Positions 23,792-34,237 of a stretch of DNA of 64,000 nt are shown here, one piece after another. A program made the translations under genes and the position numbers. Positions within the stretch are counted from its first letter, which is position 1. Every line of letters starts with the position of its first letter. The notes beneath the pieces were generated by a model. The model saw nothing but the letters and a program-made list of their open reading frames with translations. It was not told the origin of the DNA and did not search any database. The stretch is from Ochromonas danica (Eukaryota > Sar > Chrysophyceae > Chromulinales > Chromulinaceae), in the NCBI GenBank assembly GCA_015146655.1, contig VKHL01000081.1:62001-126000 (forward strand), given 5' to 3'.

Positions 23792-24027
23792 GTTAGACAA
23801 AGACTTCAGCACTTTCTGGAGTTGATTCTCTTTCACATCAACATGATGACACAGAGTGAAGAGAACAAAAGTATTGTGATGCGCGGGATGAAAGTGAACA
23901 GCAAAAGATGTGGAGTGATAAGAGTAAACCGTAATCAAAGTATATTATGTTTGACATGAAGAGACATCAACTCACTAAATGGATATTAACTAATAGATAG
24001 TAAAGAATTCATTGTTTCGGCTGAGTT

Positions 24028-27000
24028 TTACCAGCTGCCTCCAAAAGCGGTCAGCACAGGTTGTCTCTCTGAGTCCTGAATGCTGAGAACGCCTCGAGCT
24101 TGGCTGCAATATTGCAGGCGAAGTTGATCCAATTCATTCTGCAGCTCTTTCGATGTTTCTTGTGCTCGAAGGACAAGACGATCCATATCGTAATGAAGCG
24201 AACTGTAGTTGTTGGATAGAAATTGCAGAGAGGCCGATAACTCAACTTCTAATTGAGCCTGCGTGTTGAATTGTATGGTGAGAGATTCTTGTAGATTGGT
24301 CAGTATTTGCGTCACATTCTCTGCCTCGGCTTTGCACGATTGATAATCATCAACACACATGCCTTCACAGTAACGCCTCCATGAAGTCAGAAAGCTACTG
24401 AGTTGCTTGTCAGCTTCTCGGCAGATAGTCTGTGCCAGATGAGACGAATTTAAATGAAAGAAAAGAGTGAAAGAAAAGGAAGAGAGTCTCACCGTAACGG
24501 CCTTATTTCGGCGGCGTTGGGTTCGTTCTTGTTGCATGGCGATGATTTCATTGACCAAGCTATTCATCCAAAGATCATCGTCAAGAAAGAGGTAATTAAG
24601 AAGCTAAAGGAACTAACTTGGAAAGAACGGTTGCATCTTCGACTGAATTGCTTCGAATAGTGGATTGGAGGAGAGTTTCTTCTCTTCCAGCGTCTGGATG
24701 TTTCTTTTGCACAGTTATATCAGAAGTGTCTGAAGTTTGAAGTGTTGGAATATCTGCAAACACAGGTCGCTGAAGGTCTGGTCGATTAGAAGGAACAAAG
24801 GGTTCATTAAAGAGGGTTGGAGATCTGAACATTGCAGAATTAATGCGTGCTTCGGGCTTATTGGCAGTTCCTAGTGGGCCTACCTGTCTTTGGCCTTCTC
24901 CGATTGTATCATTGTGGAGAACGTTTTGTTGGTCTTCGGTGCATGGAACGGCTGGGCAATGCGAGGGCTTGTAGGAATATTTTCTTTGTCTTGTAGCACA
25001 TCTTGCATTGGTGATTGGATGCTCTTCAGTGCTCTTTGTGGGGAAAAGAGACCCCTCTTTTCAAGCATCGGTAAATCATCAATGCTAGTTGGTTTGTGAG
25101 ATGATGAAATCGGAGGTTCTTGGAGAGGTGATATATCAAGAGATGGTATATCAATGGGTGGTATATCAATGGGTTCCATCTGCAGGGAGAACGGAGATGG
25201 AGCCAACTCTATTTGATTCTTCGATACCTCCATTTCAGTCTGGAATATGTCTGTTCTCTGTGCCAGCTCTGGGAGCTGTTGTGCCTGTGATCTGCTCTCA
25301 TTAAAAGCTCTTCTCTTGTGAGCAGACTGAGGATGAAATATGTCTTGCTCTTGAATTGTACTTTGCACTTGTTTTCGCCCTCGCTTTCCTTTGGCGGGGA
25401 GTGTTGGAATTTTCTTGGCTTTGGTACGAGTAATTGTTCGTTTTGGAGATGGCTTGTTGCTCTTCGTTTCCACCTTGCTCCTCGCATCCTTTATCAATGA
25501 ATCTTGCGCTCCAACAACAAGAAGCCTTTTTGCTGCTGCGATCTCTCACAAAGATGCATTACATAAACCTCATTGCTATTTTGACCAAAGACTTACATTT
25601 TACTTCAGCAACATGATGAGGCGACTTGGGTGGTGCGAAGTCTGGAGAGCTTACACTAGATATCGATCCTGCCAATGAGGGACGAGAAACATTGAGAATG
25701 TAGTCTTTTTCAACGCTGCCTTTATAACAATGCACTGACCTGTTGCGAATGCTGCTCCTCCTGGCAAATCACTGTTTTTGCTTGATACAACTTGGCAAAT
25801 GCGATTAGAAAATACTGAATATGAGGATGGTTTCAACACTCGTACCTGAAAACTTATAGGATAGCTCTGTTTCTGCTGCTGGCTTTGCATCAGCGATGCG
25901 TTCCTTAATCTTATTTGCGGCCTTCTGGAAGTCCTAAAGTCGCAAGCTGAATAAGTTTTATGCAATGAAACGCAGCAGCTCTTGTCCTTACCTTTTCTTC
26001 GTCGAAGTGGAAAGTTACATTCACAGAGTTGGCAGTGGATGTTTTCAGAAGCTCCAAAATCTTTTCCGGAGGGTTTATCACTTGAAGCTAGAGTATCTCG
26101 CAGGCGAAGAAGAAGTTTGTTTAATTTTATTCCATTATTGGCTTTTGCAAGAATGGCTGCCTGGTCTTTCTTACCTGAAGTTTTCTTTCTCCATTTTCCG
26201 CCTCACAACTTTGCAGTGAGCCAACATCCAACCGAATAATGCACTGTATTTCCTTTAAGAAAAAGCAAAGCTGGGATTGACAAATATCTAGCCAGCCACC
26301 GGAGAAACTCAAGTTCTTGTCAAAAGAATGTAGACCTTTAATGCTAAAGTGGATAAAGGGAATGCTGCTAATTGATGAATTGGATTCGTTAACTTTGTTC
26401 AGATACGGTCGCATATTACCAAGGAGCAATGCGATATTTGATCCACTGCTATTCAGTTGACTTGCCAGAATTGGAGGAAAGCCTTGAAGTATTTCATTCA
26501 GAAAGTCCAAATCATGTGCAATGACGAAGTGTGAGATTCTGCATGCAACCTCCACTGACATCTCCTGCTCATTAAATCAGATGAGGCTGAACGGGTAATC
26601 TAGTAAATGGACTTCTGACCTGGGTGAGAAAAAGACTATCTTTCTGAATGGTATTGCCGATATCTTTGAAGAGAATCTTCAAATCATCCTTAGAAATTGC
26701 TTTCAAGAACGATGTGAGTAAACGACTTGATTCAATCAAGCCTAACAGCATATACATTGCCAACTCAAAGCAGTAATGACTCGAAAAGGATGACTCATTT
26801 GCCATGGTAGTATCGCTGAGATGTATTGCAAAGTTATGAATAATTGATAATAGAGCCTTGACAAATGTTGGGGCTATTGCGAAAGCGGTAAATTCCTGCA
26901 CTTGTCCCTTTGTTTCCATTAGTCGATTAATGCTAATTAGCAACATTTCGGCGTACTCTATTGGAATGAAGACTTGCTTAGCAAAATTGAATATGACTCG

Positions 27001-27108
27001 ACCTAGAGTATTTATATCCTCCACGCTGATAGTCCCTGACTGGGAAGTAAGTGTTCTGATTTCCTTCAGGCAAGAGAAGATATCCCCATTCAGTAAGAGG
27101 CTTTCCAT
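24028..27108 (-). CDS. ten-exon protein resembling meiotic chromosome-axis core proteins (SYCP2/Red1/ASY3-like)
   Basis: Exons 27108-26620, 26564-26175, 26087-25992, 25933-25846, 25760-25740, 25668-25597, 25535-24884, 24824-24618, 24559-24493 and 24429-24028 join without a frame break to 827 residues. Residues 1-~270 are helical and armadillo-like. Residues ~240-350 look like a small beta domain: GGWLDICQSQLCFFL, then VNVTFHFDEEKDFQKAANKI, which fits the PH-like domain that follows the ARM-like domain in SYCP2 (WIDFN..SQTLSFYI there). Residues ~360-690 are disordered, basic and Pro/Ser-rich, with repeated DIPP/DIPS units. The last ~140 residues are a predicted coiled coil. Fold, disorder and terminal coil in this order is the plan of axis core proteins. 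The similarity is weak and by eye; another chromatin scaffold is possible. Exon 5 is only 21 nt. It is divergent to tubby. Confidence 0.6.
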
Positions 27109-27243
27109 TGCTGGCGATCGATCGTCTAGTGGAAGGATTCGATTATGATGGCGTTGCTCTCCCAGCCCTCCCCATCGCCGTCAGTGAATGTTCCCCACAG
27201 GGGATTAGGCGATTGTGGGGTAGATAAATGCGTTTCCTGCATG

Positions 27244-27252
27244 TTAACTTAA
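27244..27252 (+). promoter_or_regulatory. TTAACTTAA motif, copy 3
   Basis: GTTAACTTAA 136 bases upstream of the axis-like gene's ATG on the other strand and ~500 bases upstream of tubby. Same ten bases as copies 1 and 2. Confidence 0.3.
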
Positions 27253-27394
27253 CATTAAGATCGCTTTTGGTCGAGGACCGAGGAGGACTTATTTCTCCAC
27301 TTTATTCTTGTCGACCAAGAGACGTAGTATGATTAATTAGTTGGTTGTATTGCCTATCAATTCAGCAATAAACATATAGTAACAAACAATACAG

Positions 27395-27532
27395 ATGGAC
27401 GTAGCTCCATGTGCAGACGAAACAAATAATGCTATACGGACTCCGTGTGGAACAGTGAAGTTACAGAACTACAATAAGACCTGCCTCTGTTCTTTGTCCA
27501 ACGTACTCCCAGAAGTGGATTTTCATCGATAA
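27395..27532 (+). CDS. possible small Cys-containing protein (45 residues)
   Basis: An ATG-initiated frame of 45 codons lies in the gap upstream of tubby. It has four Cys (VAPCADE, TPCGTV, KTCLCSL) and no hydrophobic segment. The frame is too short to be significant alone. It could be an upstream ORF in a long tubby leader, an independent micropeptide, or chance. Confidence 0.15.
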   Translation: MDVAPCADETNNAIRTPCGTVKLQNYNKTCLCSLSNVLPEVDFHR

Positions 27533-27590
27533 AAGACTTGTCCAGGTGTGCAGGTGGGTGGGAAAGAAAGGTGAAGCAGGGGATTTAGCA

Positions 27591-27626
27591 GAGAAGACCG
27601 TTTCTCAAGTGAAAAACGGTCTTCTC
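27591..27626. repeat. perfect 13-bp inverted repeat with 10-nt loop
   Basis: GAGAAGACCGTTT, ten bases, then AAACGGTCTTCTC. The arms match exactly. It lies 124 bases before the tubby ATG, so it is either a palindromic binding site in the promoter or a stable hairpin in the 5' UTR. Confidence 0.7.
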
Positions 27627-27749
27627 ACCAAGATTGCCCCAGCAGCACCCACCGTACCAAACAACATCATGCTCAACAAGCAATACGAATAGACTAGAGA
27701 CTAGACCACAGGGGAAAGATAGCAATAGACCATACCAAAAATATAGAAA

Positions 27750-28991
27750 ATGAGTCGTCTAGATGATAAACAAGCATTTGAGGCAATGATGGATGAGATT
27801 AGTGATTCAGATGACGATAGCCCTCCCCCTTTGCCTGTCAAAAAAGCCTCTTCCACATTCAACCAAGATTTCACTGCCTCATCACAACCCAAGCTGAGTC
27901 AAGAAGTCAGCCAAAGCCGACAATATTCCGATGCCTTTAAAATGACAAAAATTGACCGAGAAATAGAGAATTTTGGTGTGAACTCTGTTCGAAGTCCATC
28001 GGAAACACAAAGTGAGCAGATTGGCATCACAAAGCGTTGGCTCATGCGACCTTGTAACAAAGGTGATCGTTCTATGATGAAATGCTTTGTGGAAAGAGAG
28101 CGATCGACTTTGGGTCTTCAGACAATCTATCGATTATTTGCGGAGGGAAGCGAAGGTCAGAACGCGCGATTCCTCATGTCCGCGAAAAAGAAAGTGAACA
28201 AGCAGACAAGTTACTATCTAATCTCTCTAGAATTAGATCCCTCTGATGACCGAGGGAGTGAGTCTGTTGTGGGTAAAGTGAGAGGGAATACTATTGGGTC
28301 TCGCTATCTCATTACAGACGGTGGCGTTGCCCCCGACCGCACTGTGGCTCCTAGTATGTTGCGGAAGGAGCTTGGCTTCGTTCATTTTGAATTTGATAGT
28401 GGTGGACCATCCCGTATTGAGGCATGGATTCCAGGTGTTGCTCCAGGAGGAGTGCCTTCTGTTTGGCAACCAGACAGTGATGCCCGAGGTTTGGAAGCTG
28501 CTGTCGAAGAGAAGCGCTTCGACAAACTCGTCACTTTAAGGAATAAAGTACCAAAATGGGATGAAGCACATGGTGGTCATGTGCTTAATTTCCAAGGTAG
28601 AGTGACCGAATCTAGTGTGAAGAACTTCCAGCTCTGTTGCTTAGAAAATGAGGACCCAGAAGAGGTGGTCTTGCAGTTTGGTCGTGTGGCAAAGAATCGT
28701 TTTACCATGGACCTCAAGTATCCGTTGTCTCCCCTTCAAGCTTTTGGTATTTGCGTTGGCTGTTTGGATGGGAAGATTGCCGATCGCAAGGGGTATGAGT
28801 ACCTCCGGCGCTTCTCCTCCTCAATGGCGGAGACAGCTTCATCCGCTACCACTTCAGCAGATGCCAAGGATACTGCGCAACTTAATAGCGATGGCAGCAT
28901 GAAAGGCAGCTCTTCCATTACTGGCATGTTAAGAGAGGCTATGCCCTCCAGCCAATATATTCGTGATAAACTCTACAGATCTTTTAAGTGA
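27750..28991 (+). CDS. TUB/TULP: tubby-like protein
   Basis: Intronless, 413 residues. The first ~85 residues are acidic and disordered. The tubby C-terminal domain follows (about 90-350): KRWLMRPCNKGDRSMMKCFV at its start, RFLMSAKKK, SRYLITDGG, LGFVHFEFDSGGPSRIEAWI, then the family signature VLNFQGRVTESSVKNFQLC and VVLQFGRVAKNRFTMDLKYP followed by LSPLQAFGICVG. Unlike animal tubbies, which stop soon after this point, a further ~60 residues follow (Ser/Thr-rich, then MLREAMPSSQYIRDKLYRSF). Tubby domains bind PI(4,5)P2 and, in TULP3, carry membrane cargo into cilia with IFT-A. I do not see a clear IFT-A-binding helix at the N-terminus. Confidence 0.93.
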   Translation: MSRLDDKQAFEAMMDEISDSDDDSPPPLPVKKASSTFNQDFTASSQPKLSQEVSQSRQYSDAFKMTKIDREIENFGVNSVRSPSETQSEQIGITKRWLMRPCNKGDRSMMKCFVERERSTLGLQTIYRLFAEGSEGQNARFLMSAKKKVNKQTSYYLISLELDPSDDRGSESVVGKVRGNTIGSRYLITDGGVAPDRTVAPSMLRKELGFVHFEFDSGGPSRIEAWIPGVAPGGVPSVWQPDSDARGLEAAVEEKRFDKLVTLRNKVPKWDEAHGGHVLNFQGRVTESSVKNFQLCCLENEDPEEVVLQFGRVAKNRFTMDLKYPLSPLQAFGICVGCLDGKIADRKGYEYLRRFSSSMAETASSATTSADAKDTAQLNSDGSMKGSSSITGMLREAMPSSQYIRDKLYRSFK

Positions 28992-29207
28992 AGTGTGCGT
29001 ACTATTCATAGCCTCTTCGGTTTACAACTACTTGCTAACGTATAGTACGCACATATTGTATCGTGCTGTAACTTCATTTAGACCATTGTTTTTCGTCGGG
29101 TTTTGACTAGGTCTCTAGATCTGGAGGGGTGGCCTCCTTTCTGAGTAGTCGCAGGTTGAGTAGATCCGAGATCAGATTGCTGGGGAAGCCACAGTAGCAA
29201 GAAGAGA

Positions 29208-29963
29208 ATGAATAATATCCAGGACAAAATCTATTTCCAAAGAAGAGAGTGTCCCTTTTGTTATGAAGAGCTTTCCAAAGGTGCACTGGTAGCTTTCTAT
29301 GATGGTCATGGTCGCACTGTCTGCAATCATTCCTGCCATTCCATCTGTGGCTATGCTGTGAATCGACCAAACCGTTGTCCCGTATGCAAAGCAGCTTATA
29401 GTGCCTTAGGACCTATTCCTGCTTTACAAGTCGATGGACGCCAATGGTTTGAGTTCATGGATAAAGATCGAGATGGATCCTTGCACTATCAAGAACTGTT
29501 GAATGGTTTAAAAGAACAACTTGTTCTTGACTGGAGGCGTGTTGAAATGGATGTAGATCGGCTATGGCCTACATGGGATAAGGATCGCAGTGGGAAGATC
29601 AGCTACGAGGAATTCGCTCATCCGACGTCAGGCGTGGTGGCATATCTCAGCGCCAACTACCCGGAACGACCCACACCAAGGAATGACCCGCCTGACATCA
29701 CTAAAAACAAGTCAACCTGGTTTGACTATTGGGATGAAGATCGATCAGGGAATCTTGATCGAGATGAGTTGACCAGAGCATTTATTAAGACTTTTAAATT
29801 GTATCATATTCCATTCCAAACTGTTCTCAATGCTGTGGATGTACTTTGGCCAATGTTTGATTTTGATGGATCAGGACGTATTGATAAGCGTGAGTTTACT
29901 ATGTCAGATGGTTTAGGTGATACTATTGTCGCCCAGTTGATGTATGAGGCTAGGAATAGTTGA
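29208..29963 (+). CDS. RING finger plus four EF-hands
   Basis: 251 residues from the ATG at 29208, no intron. An N-terminal zinc-binding module, CPFCYEEL, then VCNHSCHSICG and CPVC, has RING-type Cys/His spacing (residues ~15-60). Four EF-hand loops follow: DKDRDGSLHYQE, DKDRSGKISYEE, DEDRSGNLDRDE and DFDGSGRIDKRE. All carry acidic or polar ligands at positions 1, 3, 5 and a Glu at 12, with Gly at 6, so all four should bind calcium. Trp residues precede several loops (WFEFMDKD, WPTWDKD, WFDYWDED, WPMFDFD), a repeated feature that suggests internal duplication. A calcium-controlled ubiquitin ligase is a reasonable inference. I know no standard family with this exact pairing. Confidence 0.85.
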   Translation: MNNIQDKIYFQRRECPFCYEELSKGALVAFYDGHGRTVCNHSCHSICGYAVNRPNRCPVCKAAYSALGPIPALQVDGRQWFEFMDKDRDGSLHYQELLNGLKEQLVLDWRRVEMDVDRLWPTWDKDRSGKISYEEFAHPTSGVVAYLSANYPERPTPRNDPPDITKNKSTWFDYWDEDRSGNLDRDELTRAFIKTFKLYHIPFQTVLNAVDVLWPMFDFDGSGRIDKREFTMSDGLGDTIVAQLMYEARNS

Positions 29964-30190
29964 TTCACTGTAAACCGTGTGATTGATTGTTTTGCTTCTC
30001 ATTCGTTAGCTCATAGTCTAGTAGATATTAGATGAGATAATAGACATGATCACAAGTATGACAAGGTTCGAATAAGCTTATAAAGAATGTTTACACATAT
30101 ACTTCTTCTATATGTACAGGATCCTAATCATAGACTATCAGTCTAATACCACAGCGAGAAAATTGATATTACACGAGTTTTGCGTTTTAT

Positions 30191-32937
30191 TCAAACCATG
30201 CGATCCAAATCTTGCGAATCAACATTAGCATAGCGATTGTTGTGCTTCACAGAGGGGGTTGGTGTCAAGGCTGGTAGAACTTTTTTATTGCCAAAAGTTG
30301 AGCGTTGGACTTCCCGCGGCCGCACGAATTCTTTCTTGAGCAATACATCATCTTGATCTTGCTGTAAACCTCGCAATCGCTGATTTAAAATACCTAGAGG
30401 CTGATCCATTATGCTGTCCTTGGTGTTCGATAGATCTCTCTCTACTGTCTTTCCACGTATTTTCTCATAGAGATCGACAGGGATTGGAGGCGGTGGCGGG
30501 GCAGCAGTAGCCAATGGAGCAGCTTGATCCTCTGCATCGTTTTGAACAATCACTTCATATCTTGGAGAGGTAGGATGACCCTCCTCTAACTTGCTCTTGC
30601 TCTTGCTGTCAATCATATTCACTAAACTAGAAACTTTTGCGGAGGCTTGATCGGAGAAGTATTTGACGACTGATAGGACAAATGGTTGTTGCTGAGGGGA
30701 TACATGATAGCTAAGATCAATAGGATCATTTGGGCTTGCCACTAGGATTTCTGCGCGATGATTTGGCTGGACATCTATACAATATGCACAACGATATGAT
30801 CGCTCGGTATCTACCAGGATAGGTTCATAAATGTCCACATTAGTAAGCTTGCTGAATGGGATGCCTTGACTACTTCCTACCACTTCAACCACAGTACACA
30901 TTAATTTGCGCAACTTTCTATAACCAGGAATTGCAAGCCATACTATTCCAGATATAATCACTGTGATTAACAAACAAATCTTGTAGGCATAGAAAATACG
31001 CTTCTGTCCAGTAGATTGCCAATATTGTAAGTTTAAACTCCATGCACCAAAGTAAGGGTATTTATTGACCTTCTCAAAGACACCATCATTATCATAAGCC
31101 TGATCCATGGGCCAGGAATAAATGAATCTCATGCTAATATACATATGTGCTGCTACAGCTAATATTGCTTGCTGTCGTAACCTCAAGGCCACTTTTTGAT
31201 CCAACATCGGCATGCGCTTCCATCTCCTCAAGAGAAGATATCGATCTACCATGAAATAAAGCAAAAAGGCAGGAACACAGAGAAAAAGTGAATATGGGAC
31301 AAGTAGAGTATAAAACAAAGAAACAACAATGACTTTGGATATGCCAGTGTATTTCTCAGCTAATGACCATTCCGTCCCAGACCAAGTCCAATTCATCTCT
31401 TCTTGTGTATCAGCAAATCTTGAGAAAAAGAATTGATTGACTCGTCCTGGGATATCAAGCAGTGCAACAAGGGGTGCAGTAAAGCAAGCAGATACTTGGA
31501 TTACAATAATCTGACGAATAAAATAGGGTGTAAGAACTTTATTCCATTGGCTTTGGACATAGGGTAAAATAGTGGATAGAAGAAAACGTCCTGCGAAGAG
31601 GCGCAACTGTAATGACGATTGACGAAGACCTTCACTCACAGGCAAAGATATATCAACGAGGCATTGGAAACCGTAGGGAAGTAATGAATCGATAACTCCA
31701 ATCACAACGGCCAAGAAACCAGGGGATATCTGTCTGGTATATTCCACAATGTAATAGGTTAGAACGTACAGTGCCATCGTCCCCAGAACAGAGTAAATTC
31801 GTCTTACGAAACGTCTCCGCCAGCTAATCCCCAAGTTCCGCCAAATCACATTATCAGGTTCAGGTGGCTCAATAATATTCAAAATCGATGTAGAACGGAA
31901 GACGGATCGATCCCGATACCATGTTGGTCTAATATCTAGCATGGCATAGATATCGGGCACCTCCGTCTCCTTGATACAAAGGCGTTGATGTTCTTCATGT
32001 TCAAAGCTAGCATAAACACGACAAACAGGATAGCTCTTCCTAGACAACTCATCAACTAATCGACTATATTTCTCCACTTGCTCTTTATGATAATGAATTC
32101 GATGGTGTTGATCAACTTTCTCTTCCAAAGTGATGATCTTTTGACTATGTTTGTGTAGCCGTAACACTGCTTGCAGAAGCCCCTCATTCTTTCTCACAAT
32201 CGTTATATAGCGAACAGGTCCAAAGCGAGAGAAGTATTCCTGCCACTCATCGAAATTGTCTGCATCCCTAGGCGGATCTTTCACTTCAACAGAATAATCG
32301 GACGCTGTTTGAACTGCTTCGTCAAGATCACGCTGCATACGCTTCTCTAAGAAGGCAGAAAGGAAGACTGCAGCAGCAATAAAGACAGACATGACGAGGT
32401 CTCCCACAGCGGATAGATAGGGTAGGTCACAGTTGTAGGCATATTCCGCAAGACATGAAGTGGCATTATGATCACAACCCACTGTTGCTGTTACATTGAC
32501 ATAACTATCACAAGCTGCTGTTGTAGAATATTCCTCTCGATTTGGATCATCCTTGTTATAGTCACTTTGACGAAAGGTATTTGTGGCAAGAATCATAATC
32601 ATCCCTCCCATGAAAGTAATTGTTGTCAAGAAGAGCAATTGGGTGAAGTAAATACCAACTCCAATACCAAAATGAGCAAACGTTTGAAAACCCGAAGTTA
32701 AAACAGGATAGAGCTGTCCTCGATCGTCTTCATCCAGGCCAACACGGCGATAGATGGGTCTGGGATGGTCATGAGTGGAAAGATACTTTTGTTCAGCTAC
32801 GATATCACGAACTCGACGTGGTAGAACATATTCTTTGAAGAATCTCTGCAAAGAACATGATAGTGTCATCAGTGGGAAGACCAAGACTATGAGGTGAAAT
32901 AGGGAGACTGTACCTTGGCAAGATCAACAGACGGCAT
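30191..32937 (-). CDS. OSCA/TMEM63-like multi-pass channel protein
   Basis: Two exons: 32937-32914 codes only the first eight residues (MPSVDLAK) and 32845-30191 the rest, 892 residues in all. Nine to eleven hydrophobic segments are visible: one after SGFQTFAHFGIGVGIYFTQLL, one near VGDLVMSVFIAAAVFLSAF, and a cluster at residues ~365-680. A long cytosolic insert (~185-330) between the early and later helices looks RRM-like (VRYITIVRKNEGLL, then YPVCRVYASFEHEE). SPGFLAVVIGVIDSLLPYGFQ, the FSRFADTQEEMNWTW loop and MVDRYLLLRRWKR match the OSCA/TMEM63 plan of mechanically or osmotically gated cation channels. The C-terminal ~200 residues are disordered. Some divergence leaves an anoctamin-like relative possible. 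Confidence 0.75.
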
Positions 32938-33217
32938 CGTATTCGTCTATCGCAAAACCTGACTATTCTCTGGAGTCGAATCAATCCTATTCAATCAACA
33001 CAATATCTTCCTTCTTATTTTATCACTATATATGGTCTAATATGGCATTGCCTTCTTTCAAAAATGGTTACAGTAGGCAGAGCAACGAAAACAACAGAAA
33101 ATGATGAAAAGCGCAGGGAAAACCCGAAAAACGTTACACAACAACACACACAAAACCGAAAAACGAGCATCGCGCATCGATCGTTACACCAGCTAAGAAA
33201 GAGAACAGTCAGATGAG

Positions 33218-33667
33218 ATGGCTGACAAGCTGCCTCCACGTCTGACTTTCCAAGAAAGAAATGCTACCTTAAATACTCGAATTCGTGAATCAGAACTCTT
33301 TCCTCGTATTCGAGATGCTGAAGCAGCAATGGTTAAGGAAGAGATAGCTTATCAACAAAGGCTGCGAAACAAAGACCTGAGACGGCGGCAATCGAACAAT
33401 CAGACAGCAACAGTCAAGCGATCTGTTCATTCTCCCATCAAACCAGCTATTGTGGCAAATGAGTATTTCTCCAGTCATATCTTAAACCGAGATCCTCAAT
33501 GTTCCAAGTACATGCCCTTTGACGTTGTATACTTCCCTAGGCTGTTCAATCAAAACGATGCTACCTATGCACCAGATTCCATTGATCAGATATGGATGCA
33601 GGCTTTTCAGCATCTCTCAACGAATGCAAGCAAGATCACGGAAAAGGACAAAATTCGACCACCTTGA
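33218..33667 (+). CDS. small protein of unknown function
   Basis: 149 residues, no intron, ATG at 33218 in the frame that stays open; an ATG five bases earlier is out of frame. The first half is charged and helical (NTRIRESELFPRIRDAEA). The second half has RDPQCSKYMPFDVVYFPRLFN and a final amphipathic stretch IDQIWMQAFQHL. I do not recognise it. It is divergent from the channel gene, with 280 bases between starts, and followed by the broken copy of the axis-like gene. Confidence 0.55.
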   Translation: MADKLPPRLTFQERNATLNTRIRESELFPRIRDAEAAMVKEEIAYQQRLRNKDLRRRQSNNQTATVKRSVHSPIKPAIVANEYFSSHILNRDPQCSKYMPFDVVYFPRLFNQNDATYAPDSIDQIWMQAFQHLSTNASKITEKDKIRPP

Positions 33668-33715
33668 TTCTATGAGAAGTTCTATAAAGAGTATTGTGTG
33701 ATTGTTGGATCATAA

Positions 33716-34237
33716 ATCCTCAGTCCGCTCACAAGAGAAGAGCTTTCAATCAGAGTATATTTCAGTCACAACAAACACCAGAGCTGGCACAGAGAGAAGA
33801 CATATTCCATACTAAAATGGAGGTATCGAAGAGTAAATTAGAGTTGTCTCCATCTCCATTCTCCTCTACACATGGTGGAAGAAGCATGGGAAAACCAAAA
33901 TCCTGCCAAGATTTCTTTGGATGGAGTGGACACTACGTTGGGAAAGCTCATCGAGTTATTGATTGCTTACGGCCCGAAACTCAGCGGCGCAACTCTAAGA
34001 CTAGCGATCTCAATTAGCTTAACTGTTGTGTCAAGTGGAAACAAAAGTTGGGATGAATTGGCTTCGAGCATAATGATGGCAAGTGGTGTGAATATATTCT
34101 TGCATCATATTAGCTCTACTTTAGATCCACGCAAACATGTCAGCAGCTCAATCCTCATCGAATCCTTACAAGTGTACCGTCTATTTGTGGTGCTTGAATA
34201 TTGCAAAATAGTCAAATCTACTAACAGTTGTAATTGA
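33716..34237 (+). pseudogene. fragment copied from the axis-like gene, plus adjoining open frame
   Basis: Bases 33716-33864 match the minus strand of 25335-25186, inside exon 7 of the axis-like gene. By hand alignment about 128 of 149 bases agree with no gaps, and the same frame stays open: PQSAHKRRAFNQS here against PQSAHKRRAFNES, and EDIFHTKMEVSKS against TDIFQTEMEVSKN. Homology stops sharply on both sides. From 33872 a different frame stays open to 34237 with a helical, ARM-like look (GKLIELLIAYGPKLSG, then SSILIESLQVYRLF), of unknown origin. There is no convincing start codon or splice structure joining the parts, so I treat the region as a decayed or chimeric duplicate rather than a gene. 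Confidence 0.6.

Larger units (their letters stand above)
27109..27749. other. divergent intergenic region axis-like gene / tubby
   Basis: 641 bases, one of the longer gaps. It contains a TTAACTTAA element at 27244, a 45-codon open frame at 27395-27532 and a perfect 13-bp hairpin at 27591-27626. No RNA gene is recognised. Confidence 0.6.

Noticed and set aside
30060-30072. GGTTCGAAT as a tRNA T-loop
   Set aside because: No matching acceptor stem, D-loop or anticodon arm around it.
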